Positions 9,296-17,315 of a DNA stretch of 64,000 bases are shown here, piece by piece. Origin of the DNA: Ahrensia marina (GTDB lineage Bacteria; Pseudomonadota; Alphaproteobacteria; Rhizobiales; Rhizobiaceae); the NCBI RefSeq assembly GCF_001293565.1, contig NZ_JXMU01000008.1, positions 1 through 64,000 on the forward strand, written 5' to 3'. The translations under genes were made by a program, and so were the position numbers. The notes under the pieces are model-generated. The model saw only the letters and a program-made list of their open reading frames with translations, had not been told where the DNA came from and made no database searches. Positions within the stretch are counted from its first letter, which is position 1. Every line of letters starts with the position of its first letter.

Positions 9296-9583
9296 CTACC
9301 AGCCCATTCCTTTGTATAGCTCGTGCCATTCAGGGTTGATACTTTCGATCAGATCAATCTTCCATTGCCGCCGCCAGCGTTTGAGCGACTTCTCACGCTG
9401 AATAGCATCGCGAATGTCGTCATGTTCTTCGTACCAGACAAGCCGCGTGACACCGTATTTTGCGGTGAAGCTTTTCGTATCCATCTGTTTATGATCGTAG
9501 ATGCGCTGCGACAGGTCGGCGGTGACGCCAATATAGATCGTGCCACCTTTTTTGCTCGCAGTCATGTAGACATATCCACTCAT
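9296..9583 (-). CDS. small GIY-YIG nuclease-domain protein
   Basis: A 95-residue protein that is essentially a single GIY-YIG domain: YVYMTASKKGGTIYIGVTAD gives the GIY/YIG pair, followed by DLSQRIYDH with the conserved Arg, and EKSLKRWRRQWK near 70. The conserved Glu expected in the C-terminal part may be in NPEWHELY. Stand-alone GIY-YIG proteins of this size are frequent in bacteria, mostly of unknown role; some are linked to DNA repair or mobile introns. Here it sits between two copies of an inverted-repeat unit and has a decayed second copy, which suggests that gene and repeat move or duplicate together. Confidence 0.85.
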   Translation of the reverse strand: MSGYVYMTASKKGGTIYIGVTADLSQRIYDHKQMDTKSFTAKYGVTRLVWYEEHDDIRDAIQREKSLKRWRRQWKIDLIESINPEWHELYKGMGW

Positions 9584-9594
9584 GATTTAAGCTT

Positions 9595-9757
9595 CACGGA
9601 ATGGATCTTAGGGTCAAGCCCTAGGATGACGGAAAGTAAGATTAGTTGCGGTGGCTAGTTTTTGAAATGCTAGGTGCGTATTGTCCCCGACGCACCGTCA
9701 TCCTCGGCCTCCGAGCAAAGACAAGCGTAGCGACGTCGAGGGATCCATTCCGTGAAG
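9595..9757. repeat. inverted-repeat unit 2 (MITE-like) beside intact GIY-YIG gene
   Basis: Left end CACGGAATGGATC with hairpin CTTAGGG/CCCTAGG then GATGACGG at 9595-9632; right end GTCATCCTCGGC at 9697 on to GGGATCCATTCCGTG at 9739-9754. Terminal inverted repeats CACGGAATGGATC/GGATCCATTCCGTG are nearly perfect. The right hairpin carries an insertion (about 20 bases of GCAAAGACAAGCGTAGCGAC type) compared with unit 1. It is the second copy of the unit at 9118-9266, 477 bp away. Confidence 0.7.
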
Positions 9758-9782
9758 TTTACAAGTGTGGAGCAATTTAGTA

Positions 9783-9957
9783 CCCCCTCTCTTGCATATT
9801 CTAGCACTTAGATTTCGCGTTGCTTATCTAAGACGCTGAATATGCTTTCTCTCCCACAAGGGGAGAGACGGGCACCGCGCTTTATCTCTCCCCTTGTGGG
9901 AGAGAAAATGAATTCTTGGAATTGCGAAGCAAACCTTAGAATTCATAAGAGAGGGGG
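9783..9957. repeat. 175-bp cloverleaf-like palindromic repeat
   Basis: The outer arms CCCCCTCTCTT (9783-9793) and AAGAGAGGGGG (9947-9957) are exact inverted copies. Inside are three hairpins in a row: GCATATTC/GAATATGC (9794-9801 with 9838-9845); a perfect 22-bp stem (9847-9868 with 9885-9906, containing CTCTCCCACAAGGGGAGAG); and TGAATTCT/AGAATTCA (9909-9916 with 9938-9945). The layout is a closing stem with three helices, like a cloverleaf. The core resembles a repeat I associate with rhizobial genomes, but I cannot name it. It occupies most of the gap before aspS. Confidence 0.75.
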
Positions 9958-10100
9958 CTTGGACAGACACGGCAGATCAAATACAATTACCTCCAGCACA
10001 CACAAACACGGCACCAACCGTGCATCCTACATTGCTTTCTCAGGCCACCTGAATTAAGCGGTGCTCTGAAATAGTATCAAAATCACTAAAGGCATTTATC

Positions 10101-11900
10101 ATGCACCGTTATCGCAGCCACACATGTGGCGCCTTACGTAAATCTGACGCTGGCAATATTGTCCGGCTTTCCGGCTGGGTTCACCGTGTGCGTGACCATG
10201 GCGGCGTTCTGTTTATCGACCTTCGCGACCATTATGGCATCACGCAAGTTGTCGCCGATCCGGATTCGCCTTGCTTTAATATCGCGGAAATGGCGCGCGG
10301 CGAGTGGGTTCTGCGTATTGACGGTGATGTAAAGCCGCGCAGCGCCGAAACAATCAACGCCAATTTGCCGACCGGTGAAATTGAAGTTTACGCGCGCGAT
10401 ATTGAAGTTCTGTCGAAAGCCGACGAACTGCCGCTGCCTGTTTTCGGCGAGCCGGATTATCCCGAAGATATCCGCCTGAAATACCGTTTCCTCGATTTGC
10501 GCCGTGAGACTTTGCATAGCAACATCATGCAGCGCACACGCATCATTGCCAAAATGCGCGAAGAGATGAACAAAATCGAGTTCACCGAATTCTCGACACC
10601 GATTTTGACCGCTTCTTCACCGGAAGGCGCGCGCGACTTCCTCGTGCCGAGCCGTATCCATCCGGGCCAGTTTTATGCGTTGCCGCAGGCGCCGCAGCAA
10701 TATAAGCAGTTGATCATGATGAGCGGCTTTGACCGCTATTTCCAGATCGCGCCATGCTTCCGCGATGAAGACCCGCGTGCGGATCGCTTGCCGGGCGAAT
10801 TCTACCAGCTTGACCTTGAGATGAGCTTTGTCGAACAGGACGAGATTCTGGAGACAATGGAACCGGTCATGCGCAATGTGTTTGAAGCATTTGCGGGCGG
10901 CAAACCTGTGACGCAGAACTTCCGCCGCATTGCCTATGACGATGCGATCCGCATGTATGGTTCCGACAAGCCTGATTTGCGTAACCCGATTGTGATGCAG
11001 GATGTGTCCGAACATTTCCGCGGCTCCGGTTTCGGCGTCTTTGCCGGCATTTTGGATGCGGACCCGAAGCATCAGGTCTGGGCGATACCGGTCAAGGGCG
11101 CGGGCAGCCGCAAACATTGTGACCGCATGAATTCATGGGCGCAGGGCGAGGGCCAGCCGGGCATGGGCTATATCTTCTGGCGCGAGCTGGAAGGCAAGTT
11201 CGATGCCGCAGGCCCGATTGCCAAAAATATCGGTGAGGAACGCACCGAAGCGCTGCGCCAGCAGCTTGGTCTGGAAATCGGCGATGCTGTATTCTTTGCA
11301 GCGGGCGATCCGAAAAAGTTCGCCGCTTTTGCCGGTTCCGCGCGCCAGAAAGCAGGCGAAGAGGCAGGTCTTATCGATGAAGACCGTTTCGAGCTTTGCT
11401 GGATTGTCGATTTCCCGTTCTACGAATGGGACGAAGACAACAAACGCGTCGAGTTTGCACACAACCCGTTCTCCATGCCGCAAGGAGGCAAAGAAGCGCT
11501 GGACGCGGCAACGACCGAAGAGCAGCAGCTCGCGCTTAAAGCGTATCAGTACGATCTGGTCTGTAACGGCTTCGAAATCGCGTCAGGCGGTATCCGCAAC
11601 CATTTGCCGGACACAATGGTCAAAGCATTCGAATATGCGGGTCTGTCCAAGGAAACGGTTGAGGAGCGCTTTGGCGGTCTTTACCGCGCATTCCAATATG
11701 GCGCGCCGCCGCATGGCGGCATGGCGGCAGGTGTTGACCGCGTGGTGATGTTGCTCGTGGGCGCAAAGAACCTGCGCGAGATCACCATGTTCCCGATGAA
11801 TCAGCAGGCGCGCGATGTGCTGATGGGTGCGCCGGGCGAAGTGGGCAATGAGCAACTGCGCGAACTGAACTTGCGTATCAATCCAATCATCAAAGATTGA
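10101..11900 (+). CDS. aspS: aspartyl-tRNA synthetase, probably non-discriminating
   Basis: Class II aminoacyl-tRNA synthetase of 599 residues, the bacterial type with the inserted GAD domain. Motif 2 is seen in [17 protein letters not shown] and motif 3 in [16 protein letters not shown] near 545. In the anticodon-binding domain, VRDHGG has a His at the position that in Pseudomonas AspRS (His31) permits charging of tRNA-Asn, where the discriminating E. coli enzyme has Leu. This suggests an enzyme that works with the GatCAB amidotransferase. A Shine-Dalgarno AAAGG lies 8 nt before the ATG. The gene follows the repeat-filled islet and ends in a RIME-like array and terminator. Confidence 0.95.
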   Translation: MHRYRSHTCGALRKSDAGNIVRLSGWVHRVRDHGGVLFIDLRDHYGITQVVADPDSPCFNIAEMARGEWVLRIDGDVKPRSAETINANLPTGEIEVYARDIEVLSKADELPLPVFGEPDYPEDIRLKYRFLDLRRETLHSNIMQRTRIIAKMREEMNKIEFTEFSTPILTASSPEGARDFLVPSRIHPGQFYALPQAPQQYKQLIMMSGFDRYFQIAPCFRDEDPRADRLPGEFYQLDLEMSFVEQDEILETMEPVMRNVFEAFAGGKPVTQNFRRIAYDDAIRMYGSDKPDLRNPIVMQDVSEHFRGSGFGVFAGILDADPKHQVWAIPVKGAGSRKHCDRMNSWAQGEGQPGMGYIFWRELEGKFDAAGPIAKNIGEERTEALRQQLGLEIGDAVFFAAGDPKKFAAFAGSARQKAGEEAGLIDEDRFELCWIVDFPFYEWDEDNKRVEFAHNPFSMPQGGKEALDAATTEEQQLALKAYQYDLVCNGFEIASGGIRNHLPDTMVKAFEYAGLSKETVEERFGGLYRAFQYGAPPHGGMAAGVDRVVMLLVGAKNLREITMFPMNQQARDVLMGAPGEVGNEQLRELNLRINPIIKD

Positions 11901-11906
11901 TTGATC

Positions 11907-12068
11907 GAGAGCATGTCAGGAAAAGTGGGAACCGGTTTTCCGCCCGGACATGCGGTAAATTAAAGGGTTAGCATGTCAGGAAAAGTGGGAACCGGTTTTC
12001 CGCCCGGACATGCGGCAAATTAAAGGGTTAGAGCGTGGATGCGATTCAGTGAAAAGCAAACACGCTCT
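11907..12068. repeat. RIME-like array: two 60-bp direct copies of a palindrome plus a second palindrome
   Basis: A 43-bp palindromic core that begins GCATGTCAGG and ends CCGGACATGC occurs at 11911-11953 and again at 11971-12013, so the period is 60 bp. It is followed by GAGCGTG (12031-12037) pairing with CACGCTC (12061-12067). The right part is the same as bases 1-76 of the window. The array sits in the aspS 3' region ahead of the terminator. Confidence 0.85.
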
Positions 12069-12079
12069 GGACCGCAAAC

Positions 12080-12117
12080 AAAAAGACCCGCTGTGAAATC
12101 TCGCAGCGGGTCTTTTT
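12080..12117. terminator. bidirectional intrinsic terminator between aspS and a convergent gene
   Basis: A perfect stem AAAAAGACCCGCTG / CAGCGGGTCTTTTT (12080-12093 with 12104-12117) with a 10-nt loop. The A-run and T-run on the two sides make it work in both directions, for aspS and for the minus-strand gene ending at 12136. Confidence 0.9.
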
Positions 12118-12135
12118 CATGGGGTGCAGCCAAAC

Positions 12136-13308
12136 TTACTTGTTGGCTTCAACTTTCAGCGCAAGTGTGCTGATCAAGGCCGCAGGATTTGACGCGCCCG
12201 CCGCGATAAGCTGCGCGACCGGTACCGGATTGGCCGGTGCTGCGGAAATAGTCAAGGTTTTCGGGTTATCAAGATATTGACCGATCGCGGCGCTTGCTGT
12301 GGCAGCAAAATCAGGCGCACCAAGCTGTGCAAGGCCAAGCGGCAACATGCCTTTTGCAAAGGCGATTGTGCTTTCGCGGTTCATGCCTTGCTGCGCGCCG
12401 AAATAATCAATCAGACGGCCGGTCAGCGATTTGTCCTCGATGGTGATGGACGCTGAATTGATATCCAGCTGCTGCATCATGCCAAGCATGGCGATGCCCA
12501 TCTGCTGCTCATTGTCTTTGTTTTCTTTTTGCACTTCCTGAACCGCTGCCGCCAGTTCCGGTGTGTAGCCGCCAATTTCAAAGCGGAATGTAAGGTCGGC
12601 GGCATCGTCGGCAGAAATGGTCATCGGATCAAGAATGAGATCGCCATTGCCAAGGTCCCAAACGCCTTTCGCTTCGAGCTTGCCTTCGACTTGCTCATAG
12701 CCGAGAGCTTTGACCGCTTCGGTGGTTTTGGCGTCACCGGTTGCTGTAAAATCAATAAACAGATCTTCAACAGCCAAATCGGTTTCAACCTTTCCGCCAG
12801 GCTGATAGTCGGAAATAGTCGCAATGCCTTCGCCGGAAGAGAAAAGAGTTTGACCATTGCGCGTTACCGTCATCGGGCCGCTGACAGCACGGCGGTAATA
12901 AGACCCTTTCAAAATCGGGTCGGTCTCATTCGGGCCGGCGATAAAATAGCCTTCGACAACCACACCGCCAAAAGAAAACTTCACATCATCCGTGACAGTT
13001 TCGAAGTTTGGAACGCCCATACGGCCGACAATATAACCGTCATTGGGTGCTTCCACGACATCCTGCAAAATGAATGAATCAATCTTGATCGGGTCGGTTT
13101 CAGTAATCTTCAAAGTGACGTCATTGAGAACGACATCGTCGCCGCCTTCAACTGCAACGCTGCCTGCATCAAGTGTGACGCCTTGCAGTTCCAGTTGGGC
13201 AGCCAATCGATCAAGGACAGTTTGTCCGTCAATTGCCGCAAATGCTGACGTCGCAAATGTTGAAATAATCGCCGTTGCGACCGTTGTCTTGAAAATCATG
13301 GGCAACAT
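12136..13308 (-). CDS. secreted or periplasmic conserved hypothetical protein
   Basis: From the ATG at 13308 the product is 390 residues with a signal peptide (start MLPMIFKTTVATAIIS, cleavage likely after TSAFA). The open frame extends upstream to 13566, but that part looks non-coding and a signal peptide fits 13308. The mature part has many beta strands with repeated Asp-rich turns and ends with an Ala-rich region. I recognise it as a type of conserved periplasmic protein seen in Hyphomicrobiales, perhaps related to DUF945-like proteins, but know no function. The gene ends at the shared terminator with aspS. Confidence 0.7.
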   Translation of the reverse strand: MLPMIFKTTVATAIISTFATSAFAAIDGQTVLDRLAAQLELQGVTLDAGSVAVEGGDDVVLNDVTLKITETDPIKIDSFILQDVVEAPNDGYIVGRMGVPNFETVTDDVKFSFGGVVVEGYFIAGPNETDPILKGSYYRRAVSGPMTVTRNGQTLFSSGEGIATISDYQPGGKVETDLAVEDLFIDFTATGDAKTTEAVKALGYEQVEGKLEAKGVWDLGNGDLILDPMTISADDAADLTFRFEIGGYTPELAAAVQEVQKENKDNEQQMGIAMLGMMQQLDINSASITIEDKSLTGRLIDYFGAQQGMNRESTIAFAKGMLPLGLAQLGAPDFAATASAAIGQYLDNPKTLTISAAPANPVPVAQLIAAGASNPAALISTLALKVEANK

Positions 13309-13435
13309 AATTGGGCCTGCCTTTAAAATTGTGAAATCTACGCCAAGGATAAGACGCTTGGCTGAAGCTGCAAGGCAATTATGTGATAAAAATGACGCAA
13401 GGCCAAGTTTGCGTGAATCCGCGTAATTTCTGTCT

Positions 13436-14107
13436 CTAAAAAGGACAGGCGCTGGTGAATTTAAGCCATTCGCGTGTGACGGGATGGTAAAACTCCACCT
13501 GCGAAGCATGCAGACACATGCGTTTATGGGCATGATAGGCTTCATCAGGCGCATACATACGGTCACCGATAATCGGATGGCCCAGATATTGGCAATGAAC
13601 GCGCAATTGGTGTGAACGCCCGGTTTGCGGCTTCATGAGAAGATCGGTCGTCGTTTCGGTTTGTGTGATGACTTCCCATTCGGTAATCGCCTCGCGTCCT
13701 TTTTCATGATCAATCATCTGGCGGGGGCGGTTGGGCCAGTCACAGCGCAGCGGCTGGTTCACAATACCGGACGATTGATCGGGATGACCCCAAACCCGCG
13801 CAATATATTGCTTTTTAACAACGCGGTCTTCGAATTGACGCCCCAAATGTACGCGCGCTTTAGCCGTTAAACCAAATATGATGAGCCCCGATGTATCCCA
13901 ATCGAGCCGGTGTACCAGACGCGCTTCGGGATTATAGGCCATTGCGCGCGATTCAAGGCAGTCATCTGTACCCGGGCTTGTGCCGGAGACGGTGAGCAAG
14001 CCGGTTGGCTTGTCCAGCACCAGCAGATATTCGTCTTCAAAGACGATGCTGAGCGGCTCCATGGGCGGATTGTAATCAGGGCGGGGGCGTTGCGGAATCA
14101 CGTTCAT
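13436..14107 (-). CDS. RluA-family pseudouridine synthase
   Basis: Converts specific uridines of rRNA or tRNA to pseudouridine. The catalytic signature HRLDWDTSG (near residue 84 of the ATG-14107 product) carries the nucleophilic Asp, and the family motifs LVLDKPTGLLTV and GRSHQLRVH are present. The protein is 223 residues without an N-terminal S4 domain, which fits the RluA/YlyB-type short group; the specific target is not clear. A TTG at 14137 is a possible longer start, but ATG at 14107 is preferred. Confidence 0.88.
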   Translation of the reverse strand: MNVIPQRPRPDYNPPMEPLSIVFEDEYLLVLDKPTGLLTVSGTSPGTDDCLESRAMAYNPEARLVHRLDWDTSGLIIFGLTAKARVHLGRQFEDRVVKKQYIARVWGHPDQSSGIVNQPLRCDWPNRPRQMIDHEKGREAITEWEVITQTETTTDLLMKPQTGRSHQLRVHCQYLGHPIIGDRMYAPDEAYHAHKRMCLHASQVEFYHPVTREWLKFTSACPF

Positions 14108-14224
14108 GTCCAAATTGATTTTTCGGCTGTTTAACAAAAAATATCGGATAACCCATACAATTTTGCCTCAAATCGGTTATATCGACACATACGAGGGCAA
14201 TTCGATCAGAAATATGGATGATCC

Positions 14225-15097
14225 ATGGGTGCTGCAGCTTATTTTCGCGCGCAAAATTATACTGTTTTAAAACGCATATTTGTTTCGCTGGTCGCGGTCG
14301 GGACAATGTTTTTCATGGTGGCTGTGCAGGCAAACGCCGCCAAGTTGCATGACGGTATTCGATATTCCGGCAATTTGAAGCTTGATGTTTACGAGCCGGA
14401 GGGCGGGCGCGGCCTGTTTGCACGCAAAAAGCCGGTTGTGATTTACATCCACGGCGGCGGTTGGGCAAAAGGTGATCGCAAGCGTGTTTACAAAATGCCG
14501 CAATGGCTGACCTCTAAGGGATATGTCTTTGTTGCGATGGATTACCGCAAAGTGCCGTCAACCTCGATTGACGGGCAGGTGCGCGATGTGACCGAAGCGG
14601 TAAGCTGGGCGCGCAAAAATATCCGTAAATATGGCGGCGATCCGAACCGTATGGTTTTGATGGGACATTCTGCCGGCGCGCATCTGTCTGCATTGATTGC
14701 CGCTCAGGGAAAAGCAAAAGGATTGCGCGGCATTATTCCCAATGATGTTCAGGCTTATGATTTGTTGGCCTATGCCACGAAGCGCGGTTCCATCGGTTCC
14801 ATGTTCGGGCTGGCATTTACTGATGAGCCGAAAAACTGGATGCGCTGGTCGCCTGCGACCTATGCCCGCCAGACCAAACGCATGCCGCCGCATCTGATCC
14901 TTTATTCGAGCAGTCAGGGTGAGCGCCGCCGTTCGATTTCAATCGGCTATGCGAATTTGATCAAAGGGCTTGGTACCCAAACCGAGATTTTTCACGGCAC
15001 AGCCTATCGTCATGGTGCCATTGCGGCGCGTCTAGGACGTCCCGGTGATGCGGCAAGTGCTGCAATCGAACGCTTTCTGAAAAAAGTAACGCGCTAA
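14225..15097 (+). CDS. secreted alpha/beta hydrolase (esterase/BD-FAE-like)
   Basis: A 290-residue protein with an N-terminal hydrophobic export signal (FVSLVAVGTMFFMVAVQANA, about residues 19-38). The esterase marks are HGGGW near residue 77 (oxyanion hole), GHSAGAH near 148 (nucleophile Ser) and a C-terminal His in YRHGAIAARL. It belongs to the HGG-type hydrolases that include kynurenine formamidase-like and feruloyl esterase-like enzymes. The substrate cannot be told. A stem-loop with A/T arms follows the stop codon, and the next gene on the strand is a separate SDR enzyme 60 bp on. Confidence 0.8.
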   Translation: MGAAAYFRAQNYTVLKRIFVSLVAVGTMFFMVAVQANAAKLHDGIRYSGNLKLDVYEPEGGRGLFARKKPVVIYIHGGGWAKGDRKRVYKMPQWLTSKGYVFVAMDYRKVPSTSIDGQVRDVTEAVSWARKNIRKYGGDPNRMVLMGHSAGAHLSALIAAQGKAKGLRGIIPNDVQAYDLLAYATKRGSIGSMFGLAFTDEPKNWMRWSPATYARQTKRMPPHLILYSSSQGERRRSISIGYANLIKGLGTQTEIFHGTAYRHGAIAARLGRPGDAASAAIERFLKKVTR

Positions 15098-15099
15098 AA

Positions 15100-15124
15100 T
15101 CAGAAAAATAGAGCGTTTTTCTGA
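15100..15124 (+). terminator. AT-rich stem-loop after the hydrolase gene
   Basis: TCAGAAAAA (15100-15108) pairs perfectly with TTTTTCTGA (15116-15124) around a 7-nt loop, starting 2 bp after the hydrolase stop codon. It has a T-run inside the right arm, so it may be a weak terminator, or a transcript-stabilising hairpin between hydrolase and SDR genes. Confidence 0.45.
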
Positions 15125-15156
15125 CGCTTTATCGGCAAATAATATTAGGGCAGATT

Positions 15157-15837
15157 ATGGCAAGAGTTTTAATAACGGGCGTCGCACGCGGTATCGGCTT
15201 GGCTTTGGCGGACGAGCTGGTCAAACGCGGGCATGAGATTGTCGGCACTGTCAGAAGCGATGCTGATGCGGAAGCGATGAAGACTAAGTTCGGCGACAAT
15301 ATTCATGTTTTGACATTCGACGTCACCGATCAAAAAGCCATTTTGGAAGCGGCAAACCGGCTTGAAGGAAGTATCGATATTCTCGTCAACAATGCCGGCA
15401 TTATCGGGCCGGAAAAACAATCGACGCTGGATATGGATTTCGACGGTTTTGCAAAAACCCTGCAAATCAACACGCTTGCGCCCTTGATGGTATGTCAGGC
15501 TTTTCTACCGCATTTGAGAAAAAGTACCAATCCCGGCATTCTGACGATCTCATCCCAGATGGGTAAAATGGCCTATCAGGTTTCTGACCGGATTGCTTAC
15601 CGCGCATCAAAATCAGCGGTCAATAAGGTGATGCAGGGCCTTGCAACCGATTTGCTGGCTTCCGGTATTCCGGTTCAACTGGTCCATCCGGGCTGGGTGC
15701 GCACTGATATGGGCGGGCAGGGCGCCGACATATCGGTTGAGGAAAGTGCCAGCGGCATTGCGGATTTGGTTGAAAACATCAATATCGCAAAAAGCGGTAC
15801 CTTTGTTGCCTATGACGGCTCGCCTATGGACTGGTGA
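15157..15837 (+). CDS. short-chain dehydrogenase/reductase (SDR)
   Basis: A classical SDR of 226 residues: cofactor loop TGVARGIG at residues 7-14, NNAG near 87, catalytic Ser in TISSQMGK near 130 and YRASK near 148. The Arg after the glycine loop and the RSD at the end of beta-2 suggest NADP(H) preference, an inference. Closest in style to carbonyl-reducing SDRs of the C-factor/CsgA-like group. The substrate is unknown. It ends 3 bp before the convergent DUF2293 gene. Confidence 0.85.
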   Translation: MARVLITGVARGIGLALADELVKRGHEIVGTVRSDADAEAMKTKFGDNIHVLTFDVTDQKAILEAANRLEGSIDILVNNAGIIGPEKQSTLDMDFDGFAKTLQINTLAPLMVCQAFLPHLRKSTNPGILTISSQMGKMAYQVSDRIAYRASKSAVNKVMQGLATDLLASGIPVQLVHPGWVRTDMGGQGADISVEESASGIADLVENINIAKSGTFVAYDGSPMDW

Positions 15838-15840
15838 GGA

Positions 15841-16227
15841 CTATTCCGGTTCGTCGTCAAACGCGTCATCATCATCGTGAATGTGCGCAATGTCGGGTTT
15901 ATGGCGGCGGATAACACTTACTTCGTCTTCTTCGTCGCCGTCCAGCAGGCGGGTTGAGCGCCAGGAACGCAGAACATCGTTCATATCGTCCAGCACGAAA
16001 TGCCGTGCGCTGTCGCTGTCATAGCCTTCATCCAGCAAAATATCATAATCTGTGTGGTTGTGGCGCACATGGGTTGTCACCGCCAGCCACGCACCGATCT
16101 CGGCAGGCAGGTGCCTCAAATGACGCTTGCGGGCGATGTCTTTGATAACAAGAACATCACTGAGCGGCGCACTTGGTATCAGCGCCTGCAAGGCTTTTGA
16201 CATTTCAACTTGAAATCGTGTGCTCAT
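15841..16227 (-). CDS. DUF2293-domain protein
   Basis: A 128-residue protein. The middle part (residues 48-90) matches what I know of DUF2293: a VRHNHTDYDILLDEGYDSD motif, then ARHFVLDDMNDVLRSWRSTR. The last 30 residues are highly acidic with an Asp run (HDDDDAFDDEPE). No enzyme function is known; the domain is common in Hyphomicrobiales. It is transcribed towards the SDR gene and away from the ArsR-methyltransferase gene. Confidence 0.7.
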   Translation of the reverse strand: MSTRFQVEMSKALQALIPSAPLSDVLVIKDIARKRHLRHLPAEIGAWLAVTTHVRHNHTDYDILLDEGYDSDSARHFVLDDMNDVLRSWRSTRLLDGDEEDEVSVIRRHKPDIAHIHDDDDAFDDEPE

Positions 16228-16280
16228 AATTCACTTATTATTGTTAATCTTCAATATCCGCTTGTGGTACTCTGATTTGT

Positions 16281-16302
16281 GATATAAAGATATGTTTATG
16301 TC
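16281..16302 (+). promoter_or_regulatory. candidate SahR operator upstream of the ArsR-methyltransferase/metF operon
   Basis: GATATAAA (16281-16288), spacer GATATG, TTTATGTC (16295-16302): arms match in 7 of 8 positions as an inverted repeat. It lies 18 bp before the start of the regulator gene, so autoregulation of the regulator-metF transcript is likely. Recognition by this regulator is inference; AT-rich palindromes of this style are reported for SahR-type regulators. Confidence 0.45.
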
Positions 16303-16319
16303 ATTTAACCGAGAGTGCT

Positions 16320-17315
16320 ATGTTTCAAATCGACCCTTATGTTGATTGCCTCAAATCCATTGCGGAACCAAGCCGTTTGCGCATTTTGCGCTTGCTTGCT
16401 GATGGCGACCTAACGGTTTCGGATCTTACCGCAATTCTGGGGCAGTCCCAGCCGCGTGTGTCACGTCACTTGAAACTACTCATTGACGCGCAATTGATCA
16501 ATCGCTGGCAGGAAGGGTCGTGGGCTCTTTTCAGACTGGTTTCAAGCGGGGCCAAAGCTGATCTCGTACAATCATTATTGCGTGCGATTGATCCGGCTGA
16601 TCCGGTTGTTCAGCGCGACCTTGAGCGTCTGGAAGCTGTAAAGCAGAAGCGCCGTGCTGCGGCTGCTGAATATTTTGCCAAGAATGCTGAAAGCTGGGAC
16701 AAGCTGCGTATGTTACATGCAGCCGACGGCGATGTTGAAAAGGCCTTGCTTGAAATTACCGGCAAGGGGCCGTTCAACAATATGCTCGATATCGGTACCG
16801 GTACCGGACGAATGCTTGAACTTTTTGCGCCTTATTACCGCTCTGCTGTCGGTATTGATGCCAGCCGTGAAATGCTTGGCGTTGCGCGCTCAAACCTTGA
16901 AGCGGCGGAACTTTCCAATGTCGAGGTGCGGCTGGGCGATATATATAATATGCCTGTCGAGCGTAATGCCTATGATTTGATTGTCATCCATCAGGTGTTA
17001 CACTATTTGGACGATCCGGCTGCCGCCATGCGTGAGGCGATGCGGAGCCTTTCGCCATCCGGCCGCTTGGTGGTCGTGGATTTTGCGCCGCACGAAATGG
17101 AATTCCTGCGTCAGGAACATCAACACCAGCGCCTGGGTTTTGAAACCAATACCGTGGAAGGCTGGTTTAAAGAGGCAGGCCTTCAGACGATTGCTGCCAA
17201 GGCAATCAAATCATCGGGCGGGGGCGATGGCAGTCCGCTGACGGTGATGATCTGGGCAGGCGAAGATAAGCGAATTGAAATTGCAGACACTGCAAATGTG
17301 GAGAATATAGCGTAA
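16320..17315 (+). CDS. ArsR-family regulator fused to a SAM-dependent methyltransferase domain (SahR type)
   Basis: A 331-residue protein: winged-helix ArsR domain at residues 1-95 (PSRLRILRLLADGDLTVSDL and SQPRVSRHLKLL recognition helix) and a class I methyltransferase-like domain at about 140-310 with motif I DIGTGTGRMLEL and the acidic end of beta-2 GIDAS. This fusion is the SahR layout: regulators of the methionine/SAM cycle that sense S-adenosylhomocysteine. It overlaps metF by 1 bp (TAATG), which supports a role in methionine regulation. Whether the methyltransferase domain is catalytic or only a ligand pocket is unknown. Confidence 0.8.
   Translation: MFQIDPYVDCLKSIAEPSRLRILRLLADGDLTVSDLTAILGQSQPRVSRHLKLLIDAQLINRWQEGSWALFRLVSSGAKADLVQSLLRAIDPADPVVQRDLERLEAVKQKRRAAAAEYFAKNAESWDKLRMLHAADGDVEKALLEITGKGPFNNMLDIGTGTGRMLELFAPYYRSAVGIDASREMLGVARSNLEAAELSNVEVRLGDIYNMPVERNAYDLIVIHQVLHYLDDPAAAMREAMRSLSPSGRLVVVDFAPHEMEFLRQEHQHQRLGFETNTVEGWFKEAGLQTIAAKAIKSSGGGDGSPLTVMIWAGEDKRIEIADTANVENIA

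Noticed and set aside
10617-11117. 166-codon minus-strand frame inside aspS
   Set aside because: aspS is intact on the plus strand with all motifs; the antisense product has no recognisable family.
11911-12013. Tandem palindromic repeats as a CRISPR array
   Set aside because: Only two copies, palindromic core, spacer-like gaps are near-identical, and no cas genes are present.
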